Assembly (NCBI GenBank): GCA_006384855.1
Contig: VCJN01002064.1
Location: 1 to 64,000 of the forward strand
Origin: Tetraselmis striata
Taxonomy: Eukaryota > Chlorophyta > Chlorodendrophyceae > Chlorodendrales > Chlorodendraceae
Length of the DNA stretch: 64,000 nt
Reading direction: 5' to 3'
Shown here piece by piece: positions 10,508 to 21,959 of this stretch. Below the pieces are notes generated by a model. That model ran no database searches. It had not been told where the DNA came from and was given only the letters and a program-made list of their open reading frames with translations. Made by a program: the position numbers and the translations under genes. Numbering within the stretch: the first letter of the stretch is position 1; each line of letters opens with the position of its first letter.

Positions 10508-12757
10508 TTATGCCGCTCTGTTGCTGCTGCTGGGAGTGGGGGCCGTCAGGCGGATGCGGCGGGCGGCAATCCAGCAGGTGGTGTTGCCAGCGAGGGTAAG
10601 GAAAGCCTGCAGCGAGATGAGCCAGTCGAGGCCCGGGCTGTTGTACCACAGGTGGAACACGACCGCGCAGAGGCCTGAGCCGTGCAGCGGAAGCATCCCC
10701 CACGCGAGGCCCTTCCAGGCCGGGCGGCCTGCCACGCCTGCGTACTGCCACACCAGCGCCATGGCGACGCTCCACTCCAGAATACTTAGGACGTGCACCG
10801 ACCACGTTGGCACCGACAGCGCATTGCTCGGCTCAGCGATGAACTCCGCGCCGCCCCATGGCGCCAGCAGTGCGGCTATTGACAGCAGCGAGGCGCCGGT
10901 CCACAGCGACAGCTGCAGCAGGTCGCCACTGCGCTGCCGCCCCGGTGGGGTCGCGCTTGCAGGGCGGCTACCTGCGGCCTCGGCTCGGCCGGCCACAAGT
11001 AGCCAGGCCGCGCCCATGGCCGTGGGCAGCAGGACGCAAAGTAGAGGGTAAGTGGCACTGTCGCCCACCGCAGCGCCGGCCGAGGGATGCAGGACGAGCT
11101 GGCTGCCGGCGTGCTTGAGCGCGGCGGCGCCCGCGATCGAGGCGACGGCCAGCGCGGACAGCAGCTCATTGTCGGCGTGTAGCGCGATCTCGCGCTGCCC
11201 ACGGCCGGCGTTGACGGTGGCGTCCTGCAGCGCGAAGAGGATGGCGAGGTTGGTGGCGCTCACAAGCGACTGCGCGGCGAAGTGGACCGAGTCGATATTG
11301 GACACTAGCTCGCCGTACTCCGATTCGGTGTAGCTCTCCAGCGGGATGCCCGCCACCACAAATGCCAGCAATGAACCGAAGGCGAGGCACACGCCGCGGG
11401 TCTCGCGACCCGCGCGCCACAGCTCGGCGAGGAAGGCGAGGAAGGGGACCAGCGAGCTGGTGAAGAATATTATTTGAGGGTGTGTGTGCGCCTGCTTGAG
11501 CGCGACGGCCAGTCCCGTGAGGCTCTGCCCCGCCAGCTGGCCCAGCCCGCCCGGCCCGCCCGCCAGCGCCAGTAGCGTCGCGAAGCAGAGCGTGTCGCGC
11601 ACGCCACGCCGGGTGAACTCGTCTTCGCTGAGCCCGCCAAAGAGAGCCGACTCGGCGGACTCCTCACCCACCGGTTCGGATCGGCTGCTTTTATTCGCTG
11701 GCGCGTTTGCTTGCGCGCCTGATTCATCCGGTAAAATTATGTTCCCGTTAACCACGGGACCTGCGCCGCTTGACGGTTCCCTGACCTCGTGCCGCTCGAC
11801 GGCAGCCGCAGTCCTCGTGGTGGCCGCGCTGGTTGACACCCTCCGCTTGCGCTGCTTCCTTGCGAAGCTGCCGCAGTGTGAGCTCGCAGATGCGAACAGC
11901 AGGGACGCCTTGGACTGCAGCGAGCGCCGGGTGGAGCCCCCGCTGCTCGTGCCGGGAACAGCAGAAGCTCCGCTGCCTGCTCGCAAGGGTGAACGGTTGC
12001 CCGATACACCAGTCACCGCCCCGTTAGCGTCGCCTCCAACACCTCCGTTCGCAGGCGGAGCCGCTCTCCGCGTTCTGCCATCCTTGATTTTGACAGCCAC
12101 TGCTGCCGGTGCTTGCCGTACGGCGCCACAGCTGTCGATGCCCGCAGCTGACGACGACCGCGAGGGCTCGTCGTCGTGATGAGTCGTGACGATGAGCCGG
12201 GGTTTAGTGCCAGTACCCGTCTGGGTACGAGTACTAAGCGCGGTGGTAACCGCACTAGCACGATGAGTTCCCGACTCCGAACCGTGAAGCGCAGCCTCTA
12301 GTAGCTCCGCCTGTGTCTGCTGCTTTAGCTCGACCTCCTGCAGCTGCAACGCAAGCACCTTCTCGCCCCTGCGTTGGCTGGCCATGATCACAATTTTCCT
12401 GCCGTGTCGACGGTAAGGATGTCGCGGCGCGGTGGTCGAAACAGTGGGTTCCCAGCGGGGTTTATGGCGCTCGGTTGACAGCCTGGCGGCGGGACATCTT
12501 GTGTGGGCGGCCCAACTTGTGCCATGCGGAAGTCGCGCCGAAGTGACGCCCGCGCCGCCCTTTGCCAGAGTCGCAGAGGCGTGACATCCCATCTTCGCTG
12601 ACGACGGCGGTGTGGATCCCGGTCCTCGCACGCCCTCCCTACACGCGCGCAAGGTGCTTGTTGTCGTCCGCAGCGCAGTTATTATTGTCGACAGCTCAGA
12701 AGTGGCGCATCGGCGAGACGGAACTGTCAACACTACCAAGTAAATGGCGAGGATCAT
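10508..12757 (-). CDS. Ycf49/DUF3593 protein, rearranged paralogue (membrane protein of unknown function)
   Basis: One open frame of 749 codons without introns. Residues 1 to about 420 are low-complexity and Ser/Arg/Ala-rich, so the true start is uncertain; an in-frame Met lies at residue 125 (12385). Three membrane modules follow. Module A, about 431-507 (SSLVPFLAFLAELW, then NIDSVHFAAQSL), aligns with DUF3593. Module C, about 525-590 (ADNELLSALAVASIAGAAAL), matches the C-terminal module of the neighbouring paralogue. Module B, about 640-735 (SNALSVPTWSVHVLSILEW, WKGLAWGMLPLHGSGLC, GNTTCWIAARRI), is the Ycf49/DUF2499 domain. The order is therefore A-C-B, against A-B-C in the gene at 13639. 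The family occurs in cyanobacteria and plastid-bearing eukaryotes and its biochemical role is unknown to me. Plastid membrane location is inferred. It is divergently arranged with its paralogue, about 0.9 kb apart. Confidence 0.75.
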   Translation of the reverse strand: MILAIYLVVLTVPSRRCATSELSTIITALRTTTSTLRACREGVRGPGSTPPSSAKMGCHASATLAKGGAGVTSARLPHGTSWAAHTRCPAARLSTERHKPRWEPTVSTTAPRHPYRRHGRKIVIMASQRRGEKVLALQLQEVELKQQTQAELLEAALHGSESGTHRASAVTTALSTRTQTGTGTKPRLIVTTHHDDEPSRSSSAAGIDSCGAVRQAPAAVAVKIKDGRTRRAAPPANGGVGGDANGAVTGVSGNRSPLRAGSGASAVPGTSSGGSTRRSLQSKASLLFASASSHCGSFARKQRKRRVSTSAATTRTAAAVERHEVREPSSGAGPVVNGNIILPDESGAQANAPANKSSRSEPVGEESAESALFGGLSEDEFTRRGVRDTLCFATLLALAGGPGGLGQLAGQSLTGLAVALKQAHTHPQIIFFTSSLVPFLAFLAELWRAGRETRGVCLAFGSLLAFVVAGIPLESYTESEYGELVSNIDSVHFAAQSLVSATNLAILFALQDATVNAGRGQREIALHADNELLSALAVASIAGAAALKHAGSQLVLHPSAGAAVGDSATYPLLCVLLPTAMGAAWLLVAGRAEAAGSRPASATPPGRQRSGDLLQLSLWTGASLLSIAALLAPWGGAEFIAEPSNALSVPTWSVHVLSILEWSVAMALVWQYAGVAGRPAWKGLAWGMLPLHGSGLCAVVFHLWYNSPGLDWLISLQAFLTLAGNTTCWIAARRIRLTAPTPSSSNRAA

Positions 12758-13638
12758 CCGTCCGGTACATCAGCGCTTGTCATGCTTACTCGCGCAGGAC
12801 CGGCCCTCGACCCAGCGACAAATACAACGGCATCTGACCGCCGGCTTTTCGGGATCGTGTCATAATTTGATGGCGACTTGGAGAGAAATCAAATATTACG
12901 ACCGTCGGGCGCTATTACGGGTACTGCAACCAGAATCATGCACGTCACACGACGGCCGGCTGTGCATCAGATCAAAACGTGTCCAGATATGCGATGACAA
13001 GGACAGTAACAAGCGCATACAGTATGACGAGGATCGTGTATCTGGGTCGATAATTTACCACGTGTCAGCAACTACCAATCAGGTATCTCCAAGTACATTA
13101 GTCTGGGTGGACATTCTGCGCCACCTCGGAGTTGGGCCGCTTCCACGGCTGGCAAAGATGCTGCCAGCAGCAGCATAGAGACTATGGTGTATAAGGATGA
13201 TTGGTGTCAGATTAATACAGGTGATTCACCGACTAAGCGCTAATATAGCGCGCTATGGATTTCTGGATCGATTTCTCGGATGTCGCAGCTTTATATTCAT
13301 CATATTTTAAAAAGTGAGCATGTTATTATCATCATTCACAGACGTCTTACCGGCGTTCTAAATTCGTACTCCACGAATACGAATACGATGGCGATGCGCG
13401 GGGAACGCGCGGGAATGCGGGGCGGGCCAAACGCCAAGTCGCCATCGCAAGTGCTGTGACCATGCTGCGCCATGATAAGTATAGGAGCATAACCACCCCC
13501 AAACGACCGAATGCCATCGTCCCTGGGTGACGGCAGTAACCCCATCAGCGCGATTTCTTGTTCGTGCGAGCTGCTATTTGACGAGGCGGCGACGTTACTT
13601 GTTCCGGCTGCGGGCATACGAGCGCGTCCGAACCGACG
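12758..13638. other. Divergent promoter region between the two Ycf49-like genes
   Basis: The 0.9-kb spacer must hold both 5' flanks. No TATA box or known element can be assigned. AT-rich stretches lie at 13290-13340. Confidence 0.45.
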
Positions 13639-15688
13639 ATGGCCGTCCGGCTGATCCACTCCGGCGCTAAGCCTCTGGCAGTCCCCTTGGGGAGCCAGCC
13701 TGCAGCCAGCAATAAGCCACCATTGTGCCGATCTTCGTGCCGACATGTCATGCGGCGCTCCGGCTCGGGGCTCTGCTCGACGCCAGCGCCGCCCCCGGCC
13801 GTCGGCGCGGCTTCGCGTTGGCGAGTAACTCAGCAGGTGGGCGGCACACCTATTCGGGTAGCGAGGCTTCCTGCCGTTAACATCGGTTTCCATCCTCTGC
13901 TAGCCGAACGTTCGCCCACTGTCACGGCCAGAAGCAATATCGGGATCCACCCGTGTGCAGAGCTTTAGCCTGCGGCCGTGGGTGTCCGAGGCGTTGAGAT
14001 GCTGAATGTCCCCCCCCTCCTCAACGCCCCCTTTGCAGGCTCCCTCTCGCCGGACACACGCGCTGCTGCCGCCCCCTCAGGCAGTGCCTGATCCATGGGG
14101 TGTGTCCGCCGATGCGTGGGAGAGCATAGAGGCGAATCTCTTCGCTGTCAGCCTCTTCCCATACCTTGCCTTCCTCTGGCTTCTCGACCGTCCAGAGACA
14201 GCTTGCCCGCCCCGAGTATCCTTCGCTTTCAAATTCCTTTTGGTTTTTGTGTTTGCGACCATCCCGGCCGGCATCTACGCCAAGGCGCACTACGGCACCA
14301 TCCTCGCCAATGTGGACTGGCTGCACGGTACCGCGGAGTCCATGCTGACAGTCACCAACCTGATGCTTGTGCTGTCGCTCCGCGATGCGGTCGGCAACAG
14401 CGGAGGTCCTGGGGGTGGCGCGGCGCGGCGCGAGCTTGGTTCTGTGGAGAGCGCACTGCTTGGGGCTGCGGGCGCCGTGACGCTGCTGGCTGCTCCGGGG
14501 GCAGCACAGGCAGCAGTGGAGGTGGCCGCCACCGCGCTAGGCCCCTTTGGTTGGCACTCCGAGCCTGGCAACGCGCTCTCCGTGCCCACCTGGGCGGTGC
14601 ACACCTCCAGCGTGATCGAGTACCTGGTGGCGATGGGGCTGGTCTGGGCGTACGCGGACGTGAGCGGCAACCCGCGGTGGAAGGGCCTCACCTGGGGCAT
14701 GCTTCCCAGCCACAGCGGTGGCATCACTGCCTGCGTATACCACATCTTTTACAACGCGCCCACGCTCGCCTCAGTGGTTGCGCTGCAGGCCTCGCTCACG
14801 GTGCTGGGCAACACCACGTGCGCAGTGGCGGCGTACCGCATCTGGCGCTACGGCGTGGAGCACCCAAGGGCTGCCCCCACGGACAAGGATGCGGAGGAGG
14901 AGGGAGCGGATTCGGCGGCAATGGCAGTGAGCACCTCTGCTTTGTCCCTGATTGATTCATCCCTCCTTTGTTGGACACCATGACGCAATAGCTTGGTGAC
15001 TTCAGTGCATGTTGCACTGCATTGCGGACATCCACAGTGAAGCACGCACATGTCACCCTGAAGACATGCTTGCCCAAACTTGAGAATCAAGCGTCCCTAC
15101 AGTCCGACATGAGTGTGCTTTTGTGTGCCATTACTGCCTCGATGGTGAGACAATGGTGTTTTGTTTCCCGCGGTCCCAATTAAATTTCACAGGATTTTTT
15201 TTTTTTTGGGGGGGAGGGGCGGGCGGATGAAAGCCGGCGCGAAAGGGGGGGGGGGGGGGGGGCTTATCTGTCAACGGCCAGCATGTAGCTTCCAGGTGCC
15301 ATAGGCTGATGCTTAAACATTGCCATCCCTGTGTTCTCAGCAGGAACAGGGCGAGAGCACGGAGGCGCCTCGTGAGTCGTCAACCCCCGGGCCGCAGCTG
15401 GGCTGGAGCGACCCACAGCTGGGGTGGGAGGACCTGGGCGCCGCCTACTCAGCGGACAGCAACGCGATCTTCGTGGCAAAGATTGGTGTCTTGAGCTTTG
15501 CATTGGGCGCTGCGATCAAGTATGGGGAGTTGGCGTTCGACCTGCCCTTCCAGGAGGGAACCGCGCCGCTGGTGGCCGCGCTCGCGCTCATTGGCGCACC
15601 CACCCTGCTGAACATCAGCAAGTGGGCCACTCTCTCGCGGGCTGAAGCCGCCGAGGAGGCTGCGGCCGGAGAGGCTGGCGAGCAGTGA
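13639..15688 (+). CDS. Ycf49/DUF3593 plastid membrane protein (canonical-order paralogue)
   Basis: Three exons fit in phase: 13639-13836, 14039-14926 and 15341 (or 15344)-15688, giving roughly 475 residues. Exon 1 encodes an Arg/Ser/Ala-rich leader like a chloroplast transit peptide, so its start is inferred. Exon 2 carries DUF3593 (NLFAVSLFPYLAFLWLL, then YGTILANVDWLHGTAESML) followed by the Ycf49/DUF2499 domain (GNALSVPTWAVHTSSVIEYL, WKGLTWGMLPSHSGG, GNTTCAVAAYRIW). Exon 3 alone encodes a third module with two predicted helices (VAKIGVLSFALGAAIKYGEL and TAPLVAALALIGAPTLLNIS) and an acidic tail. The intron before exon 3 holds a 19-base poly-G tract at 15245-15263. Function is unknown; a plastid envelope or thylakoid location is inferred from the family and leader. 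Confidence 0.85.
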
Positions 15689-18522
15689 GCCGTCTGGATG
15701 ACAAGACCGGGGAGGGCAACCAGCGAGACAGTAGCACAAGAGGGATGAGCACCAACAGCGAGCCTGGGTGGTGCAAGCCCAAAGAGAAGACATACATAGC
15801 GCTGCTCGGCCTCTTGGCTGTTTATTTTTTGCCCATAGGATGTGGGTGCGTTCGTTTCCCTGCGAGGAAGATTCCAATCAGTCATCATGGCATACTTGGA
15901 GGACAGTCGTTATGGCCGTCATGGCGGCCCGCCTGCCGATGCCTTTTACTATTCTGGCTGAGCTCAGCCACCCTCGCTCAGTAAGCAGACTCGCTGCCAA
16001 TGCAGATTATGGTGCACTGTGGGATGGCCGGCAATGATGATGATGTAAGACGGTACGCATTGCCAACATCAAGTCAGCCAGCAAGAGGACCTGCGGAAAT
16101 ATATGCTCCTTGCTGCCAGTCGCGTGCATTGCGCAAGCATTCCGTAAACAGCACGAATAATTGTGCCGGAATGTGGCTTTATTCTCGCCTCTGCAGTGAC
16201 TAGTCGTACGAGGCTGCTGCAGTGCGTGTTGCATAGGCTTGTCGGGAGGCAGTTTGCCTGTCGGTGAGCGGATCAACCCATGCTCAGCTTGGTTGCCGCT
16301 TCATCCAGTGGCGTGGATTCATCGCTCCGGCAAACGTCGGAGCTGCAGGACATTACCACTTCTCACGCTGTATAAGTTAAGCTTCCCCATCGTACACACT
16401 TCCATCGTGGTACAAGTTCTTAGCCGGATAGGTTGTTTAGCCATATATGTCCCGCCTTCCACACACAGTGCGTGACTTGAAAGTGAATCACGGTTATGTA
16501 ACATGACGCTATCTTGCACCAGGTGTGGAGAAGGAGAGGATTGAGGGCTGTTTGGTATTTCGATGAACGTCAGATTGTCTTCGCCTACGTGATTGTCGCT
16601 CATGATGCATCATGCAGCAGGCTCTGCAGTACTGGGACACAAGAGTCTTGCTGCGTGGTGTGGTGTACGTGGACGATAGAATTCTCATAGTCGCAGTAGC
16701 AGTCGACCACCTGTACATCGTCTTGTAGATTTCTACTAGTGTAACGGCCACATGCATTAAACTCCGGCATCCTCCAATACTTACATGAGCTAGCAGCAGA
16801 TCGCGATATCAGGAAATCACCAAAAAAAAGGACAATCAGACTCCTTTTTTCTTGGTCCTCTACAACAACTGCGGGGTGGAAGCAGTAACATGAGAAGACG
16901 CAGAATGGGCACGAGCTAACACATCAGACTTGGCCATCTGCACACCGGCAGAGAGAATGCCACCCAGGGTACCATGCACGCAAGCCGAGACCCCCTGCAA
17001 CAGCCCCCGCCGTGTGCGCGACAGGTGACGGCGGAACTCGGCAGGTTGGCTGGCGACAAAGTTCCGAAGTGCCTGAACGGATTGACCACGAAGGGAGCAT
17101 GAGGTCGGGGCGGAAGGACCGACAAGGAAGTTGCGCACAGCCAACAGCACCGCGAAGATGCAGGCCACCATCAAAGCGGACTTCCCGAGACGGCCGCAGT
17201 CCTCAACCACAAAAGGGTAGTACCGGTGAACACCTTGCACTGGGGCGGAAGACGTCCGGTCCGCTGCCAATTTACCATGCTCCGCCTCGGTCGACGCGAT
17301 TTCCGGGGTGCACCAGCGGGGGTCCTTGCTCCAAGTGGGGGTCGTGGAGGACACGCACGCGAAGTTGATCATGTAATCGCACGCCCCCCCCCCCCCCCCC
17401 GGGCCAGCGTCAAGTCCGACGGCCGCGAGCGGTTCGCTGGGCGCAGCCCACTCGTCTCAAGGGTCAAGTCGCCGGCTCCCGAACGGTCCCGGTCGAGCAC
17501 CGCCCCCGCATCAATTGCCACAGATGCCCACAGATTCGTCAAAGCGGTATGCATGCGGTGTTGTAGTTCGCTACGGGGCATATGGGTAGATGATCCACGA
17601 TGAAATCCGTAGCGCTCCGGTTCGAGCCATCCGTAGAGCGAAGCCATAAGGGATCAATACCACACGTGGGGCCAGGGCAAGTGACAAGCGCGGAACCTCC
17701 GCGCGGGCAAAGGCCCAGTACCCGCGCAGCGGCGGCCGAATAAGCAGCATGGGGAATCTTGCGGGCTGACTCGTGATCCGACTTGGAAAGGGATAGGGAG
17801 CCCGGCCCGCACCCTCCAGCACTTACATGAACTAGCAGCAGAAGGCGATATCAGGAAATCACAAAAAAAAGGACAATTAGAAAGGTCCTCTACAGCGACC
17901 ACGAGCTCGTAGTAGTGTTAGAGGTGGCCGGAGTTTAATCTATGTGGCCGTCATACTTTCGAATGACTAGCGTTACAAGTCCGCAATCATCAGGACGATG
18001 TTTACTTTTTTTTTTTTACTTAATTTAAAAATAGCAGCAGTACCTATGCGTGAACACGCGCGCCCCGCCTCGTCCGCCAGGCGGCGTCGACCTTCGGGCG
18101 ACCCTAACTTTTTTTTTCCTCATCCGCCCGTCACGCCGTCCGGCCGTCACGCGGTGGACGGCGCAGGGACATTTCGGCCACCCCAAGACGAAGACCAAAC
18201 CCCTCATCACATTTCGGCGGCCCCAAGACGAGGAACCGACCGCCCTCTCGGGCCCGCAGCTTGTCGCAGCACGGCGTCGATACTCAAGCAGGCCGCGGGC
18301 GTGCCACCATTACCTGAGCACAGGGGGCGTTCACGAGTGTGTGCGGCAGCGTCCAGGCTGCGAACCGTGCCTGCGCTAGAGCTTCCTTTGGAAGCCGCCG
18401 CGCCACGCCGCGCCGTCCAGCTTCCCAGAGGACGCCGACGCCGGCCGGCGGGCAGCATCACGACTGCGTCTCGACGGCGGGCCGGCACGGAGCGGAGTGC
18501 CACGGTCCTGCGACCGCGAGGC
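15689..18522. other. Intergenic region with LINE-like fragments
   Basis: No host gene is recognised. Positions 16783-17902 hold LINE-like remains (separate entry). Around 18170-18235 a 41-bp unit containing ACATTTCGGC and CCCCAAGACGA occurs twice in tandem. 15.7-16.78 kb shows nothing identifiable. Confidence 0.55.
16783..17902 (-). mobile_element. LINE-like 3' fragments, two in the same orientation
   Basis: Reading leftward, a frame over 17372-16860 has YYPFVVEDCGRLGKSALMV, then RNFLVGPSA and LRNFVASQPAEFRRHLSRTR. This resembles the extreme C-terminal region that follows reverse transcriptase in algal non-LTR elements; no RT domain is present. The frame is followed by a 3' tail with an A/T-rich run and the family terminus (complement of TTACATGAGC) at 16783. 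A second, shorter tail with the same terminus lies at 17824-17902, directly upstream in element orientation. Flanking target duplications were not found. Assignment to LINEs rests on tail conservation and 5' truncation and is moderate. Confidence 0.5.
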
Positions 18523-21415
18523 ATGGCGGCCGTGATGACGGCGGTGGAGCTACGCGTCGCGGACGGGCTGACGGGCCTGCTGCTGCGCGCGCAGTCGACG
18601 GAGGGTATCCCGCAGGTACACATATGTGCACGGAATCGACACGCTGCGCTTCAGTAACCATCTAGGATACGCAGAAGGTTGAGACGGGTCGTGAGACCTC
18701 GGTCACGGATCACGAACGTCACCCGTCGCCGCGTAGCTTCCGTCCGGATCTCTGCCCCGCCTCCAGCCACCACTGGACTGCAGCCACTGGGTGACCATTT
18801 GATGTGCTTGACGGGGGTGGACAGTCGGTCCGCTACCCTCCCGCGCTCCTTTCGTACCCCGCCCGCAGCCTTCCGGATCGCGCCACATGTGCTCGGTGCG
18901 CACAGGAGATAAGAAATGGCAGAAAGAATACAAAGGATGCCACTCAGCTCAAAGTGAGCGCAGGAACAACAGTGGCGGCACCTCACCGGCTGGACGCTGA
19001 CACCCCCCCCCCTCTCCCTTTGTTGCCATATCTCCTCTGCCCACTCCCCCGAACCGCCCGGCGCCACCCTCAGCGCGTCTCCGCCAAGGCGGCCGAGTAC
19101 CTGAACCAGCCAACCATCCCCTTCCGGGCAGCGCAGGAGATATGCGTCGCCGTCAGGTCCCCCCCCCCCCCCCCCCCGCTCCCCCCCCCCCCCTGGTCTC
19201 CCCGGCCCTCTTCTGCACCTCTTACCCGAGTCGAGCTATGCGGAGCAGGGCAGGTGGGTGCGTTATCCCTCTCTCGGCCTCCTTGCAGTCTCACCATAGG
19301 GCATGGTTGGCCCGTGCGCCACAGGGCGGCTCACGGCGGGGAGGGGCCCTGGCTGCACGAGCTGGCTGCGGGTACCCCGCTGCAGCTGCCGACGCCACCG
19401 CAGCGGGTAAAGGTGAGCCTGCTGTGGGGGCACTGGGGACACTTCCCCCCCCCCTCCCCTACCCCCGAAAATGGTGATCACTCTGAGCGATTGCAGACAA
19501 GGAACGGTGGCTTGATTGCTCAATTGCCGCGTCGCTACTTCAGAGCAAGGAGCTGCAAGCACGGTTGGCGCTGCTGCAGAAGGAGCAAGAGAAACGGTGC
19601 GCCGCGCAGCTCGTACATGTAGGCCTCACTTGCATGGGCAGGGAGGTTTGGCGCGGGCGCGGGGGTGGGGGGGGGGGGGGGGGGGGCACACAGACAGACC
19701 CAGGAGGAGCATAAGCACTGAGAAGCGGGTTGCGGACCAAACACCTGCGCCGTGTGCCGGTGCCTGGAGCAGTACCTGCACCGGTGTTGCGGCGGAGGGC
19801 GGCCCCGCAGCCGGATGCGCCTCTGTACCCTGCGCACTCCGCTGTCACTCGGCTAGGCGGGCTGGTCGCGCAGGAGTGGGCGCAGGATGGGCCCGGCGTG
19901 GGCGTCGGTTTCCCGCACAGTGATGCTGCTCGTCGAGACGCTCCTCACGCATCTCACCCTGCGCGGTTTGCCGCAACAGCAAAGCGCCACAGCCAGTTTG
20001 GCTGCTTTGGGGGAAGATCATCCGTAGAAGGGGGGGGGGGGGGGGGGGGGGCGGCAAGACGCTGCGGCGGAGCCTCGCTAGCGGGTGGGACATGCTGCAT
20101 GCTTGTCCCACTTCACCGACAAGAAAAATGTACCTATACATGGCAAAAAACGTTATTTATGTGCTCCGAAACCGCTTACAGTGCTGAAATTGGGTCAGCG
20201 CGTCAGCCACTTTGTCTGCGACTTCTCTGCGCCAAAGGAAATCGACCTCGTACCCGCCGCAGCTTAGGTTCCGCCGTCTCGTGCACTGGGCGGTGGTGTC
20301 GTGTGTGCGCGCTGACCTCAAAGGGGGCTTGCACGCGACCGGCACGAACATTCTCTTTAGTTTCGCTTTGGTTTCGTCTACGTTTGACCTCTGGCCTGTA
20401 GGGCGGTGTCTTACTCGCAGTGTTCTTACTGCCGCATTGGCACCCGTAGGTGTAGGTGTAGGTCGGATGGGTCACAGCCCCCTCCTCTCCTCCGTGAACT
20501 TAATTCCCCCCCCCCCCCCCCCCCCCCCCCTCCCCCCCCTTCAACCCTCGGTGGCATGCTTGGCCTGCGCAGGGAGTACGCCCGCATGGTGGCGGACATC
20601 ACGGGCGCGGAGCGCGCCGCCGCCGCGCGCTCCGACCCCGCCGTGCTCGGCTACCGGGAATCGGTCGGCTTTGGCCTCAACACGATTGTCACCTCGGGCG
20701 TGCTGTTCATGCTCTTCCAGTTTGCCGGGAAGCGGCTCTCGTCTGACCGTGGCATGGTGCGCCCCCCCCCCCCCCCCCCCCCCCCGCCCCTTCAACAGAC
20801 ACACACACACACACATCCACACACACACACCGCCACCGCCATTGTCGCCAAACCCCAATCCCTCAAAACCTCCAAACCCTATGATAAGCTCTCTGCTGCT
20901 AACATAAACATAATTGGTCACAAGACTAGTGAACTCACACCCGTGCCCACAGACATTCATAGGGTTTTCCATCGACTGTTAGTAACTCTAAACCTCTGAC
21001 ATACCATACTCCCCTTGCCCTGTCAGGTGGCGCATTATCAGTGCCCCTTCCATGTACGAGTACCATGACCTGGATAGGGTTTATCTCAGATTTAGGGTTT
21101 GTGATCGGCTCATTGCCACATCGACAGACTGACCCCCCCCCCCCCCCCCCCCCCCCCCCGCTTCTCCCCTGGGGGCGCTCTCCTGCCCCCTGGCTGCAGC
21201 AACTACTGGCCGGCATCGTGGGCCTCTTCCTCGGCATAGTGTTGCAGTGCACGCTGCTGCTCATCCGCAGCTACCGCGCTGACCTTCGAGCAGCCGTTGC
21301 GGCGCGCGGGCCGGGCAGGCAGCACCGGGCGGCCCGCCCCGCGCCGCTACCGCCGCCGCCGCCGCAGCTGCAGCCGCCCGCAGCGATGGATGGGCAGACC
21401 AAGAAGACGCAATAG
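18523..21415 (+). CDS. VMA12: V-ATPase assembly factor, Vma12/TMEM199 type
   Basis: Six exons close in phase to 238 residues: 18523-18615, 19074-19156, 19325-19412, 19544-19596, 20573-20756 and 21200-21415. The middle of the protein reads GPWLHELAAGTPLQLPTP, then SKELQARLALLQKEQEKREY and ARMVADITG. This matches the plant Vma12-like pattern (a basic, coiled segment ending in a conserved V-x-D-I-T). Two membrane helices follow: GFGLNTIVTSGVLFMLFQFA and LLAGIVGLFLGIVLQCTLLL. The C-terminus is KKTQ, a dilysine ER-retrieval motif, fitting an ER factor that helps assemble the Vo sector. Exons 2-4 are very short and flanked by poly-C tracts (19159, 20505, 20763, 21133). The exon 4/5 junction rebuilds an Arg codon. 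Family assignment comes from pattern memory, not a search. Confidence 0.82.
20386..20462 (+). repeat. Interspersed repeat family R2, partial copy in VMA12 intron 4
   Basis: It shares TTGACCTCTGGC, GCAGTGTTCTTA and a terminal GGCACCCG with copies at 40172, 41110, 55317, 60042 and 60893. Confidence 0.55.
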
Positions 21416-21959
21416 ATAGGGGATGGCTGCAGGATTGCTGGGAATTGGCGGATCTAGGGTTTAGAGACCCTGTCGCAACTTTGCGAGAAGCGCGCACCCC
21501 GGCAGCCCTTTCATCTTGGACTTGACCTCACACCGCCGGTGACGCTGCCCCGTGGAATCACGGAGCCCCGCGGTGTAGCAGGGCGGTGATGGAAGTCGTG
21601 TTTGTGATTTGGGATGCAGTACGAGTGCTGACATCGCATCAAATTAGGGTTGGGCGTCGCCTTTACGATCCTTCGCGTTAGTTCTGCGGGTTGCGTGTCT
21701 TTGCTTGACCTTTGGCAGCGAGGACAGGTTTGGTGTTTCTAATGGATTCGCCATTTAGGCGGCACAAGTGCACCAGGACCCCGTGACGACGAATGGGTGG
21801 ATTGTGGGATGGTGGCCGGGTTGTAGCTGCGGTGCCGGTACTACCGCACCTGAGGATTGCTGCTACTTTCGCATACTCTAGCGTCGGTGAAGCGGTCCCG
21901 CAAGAAAACTAGAACGCTGTTCAATCAAAGCTTGCGAAATGACGCGGCAACTTGCTTGA
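21416..21959. other. VMA12 3' flank, no gene
   Basis: Non-repetitive sequence between the VMA12 stop and the satellite array. Nothing is recognised. Confidence 0.5.

Noticed and set aside
13336-13893. 185-codon minus-strand frame in the divergent spacer
   Set aside because: The opposite strand gives a better transit-peptide exon that splices in phase to the Ycf49-like gene.
19730-20401. 223-codon plus-strand frame as a separate gene or VMA12 exon
   Set aside because: It lies in VMA12 intron 4, crosses a poly-G tract and an R2 repeat, and the VMA12 frame closes without it.
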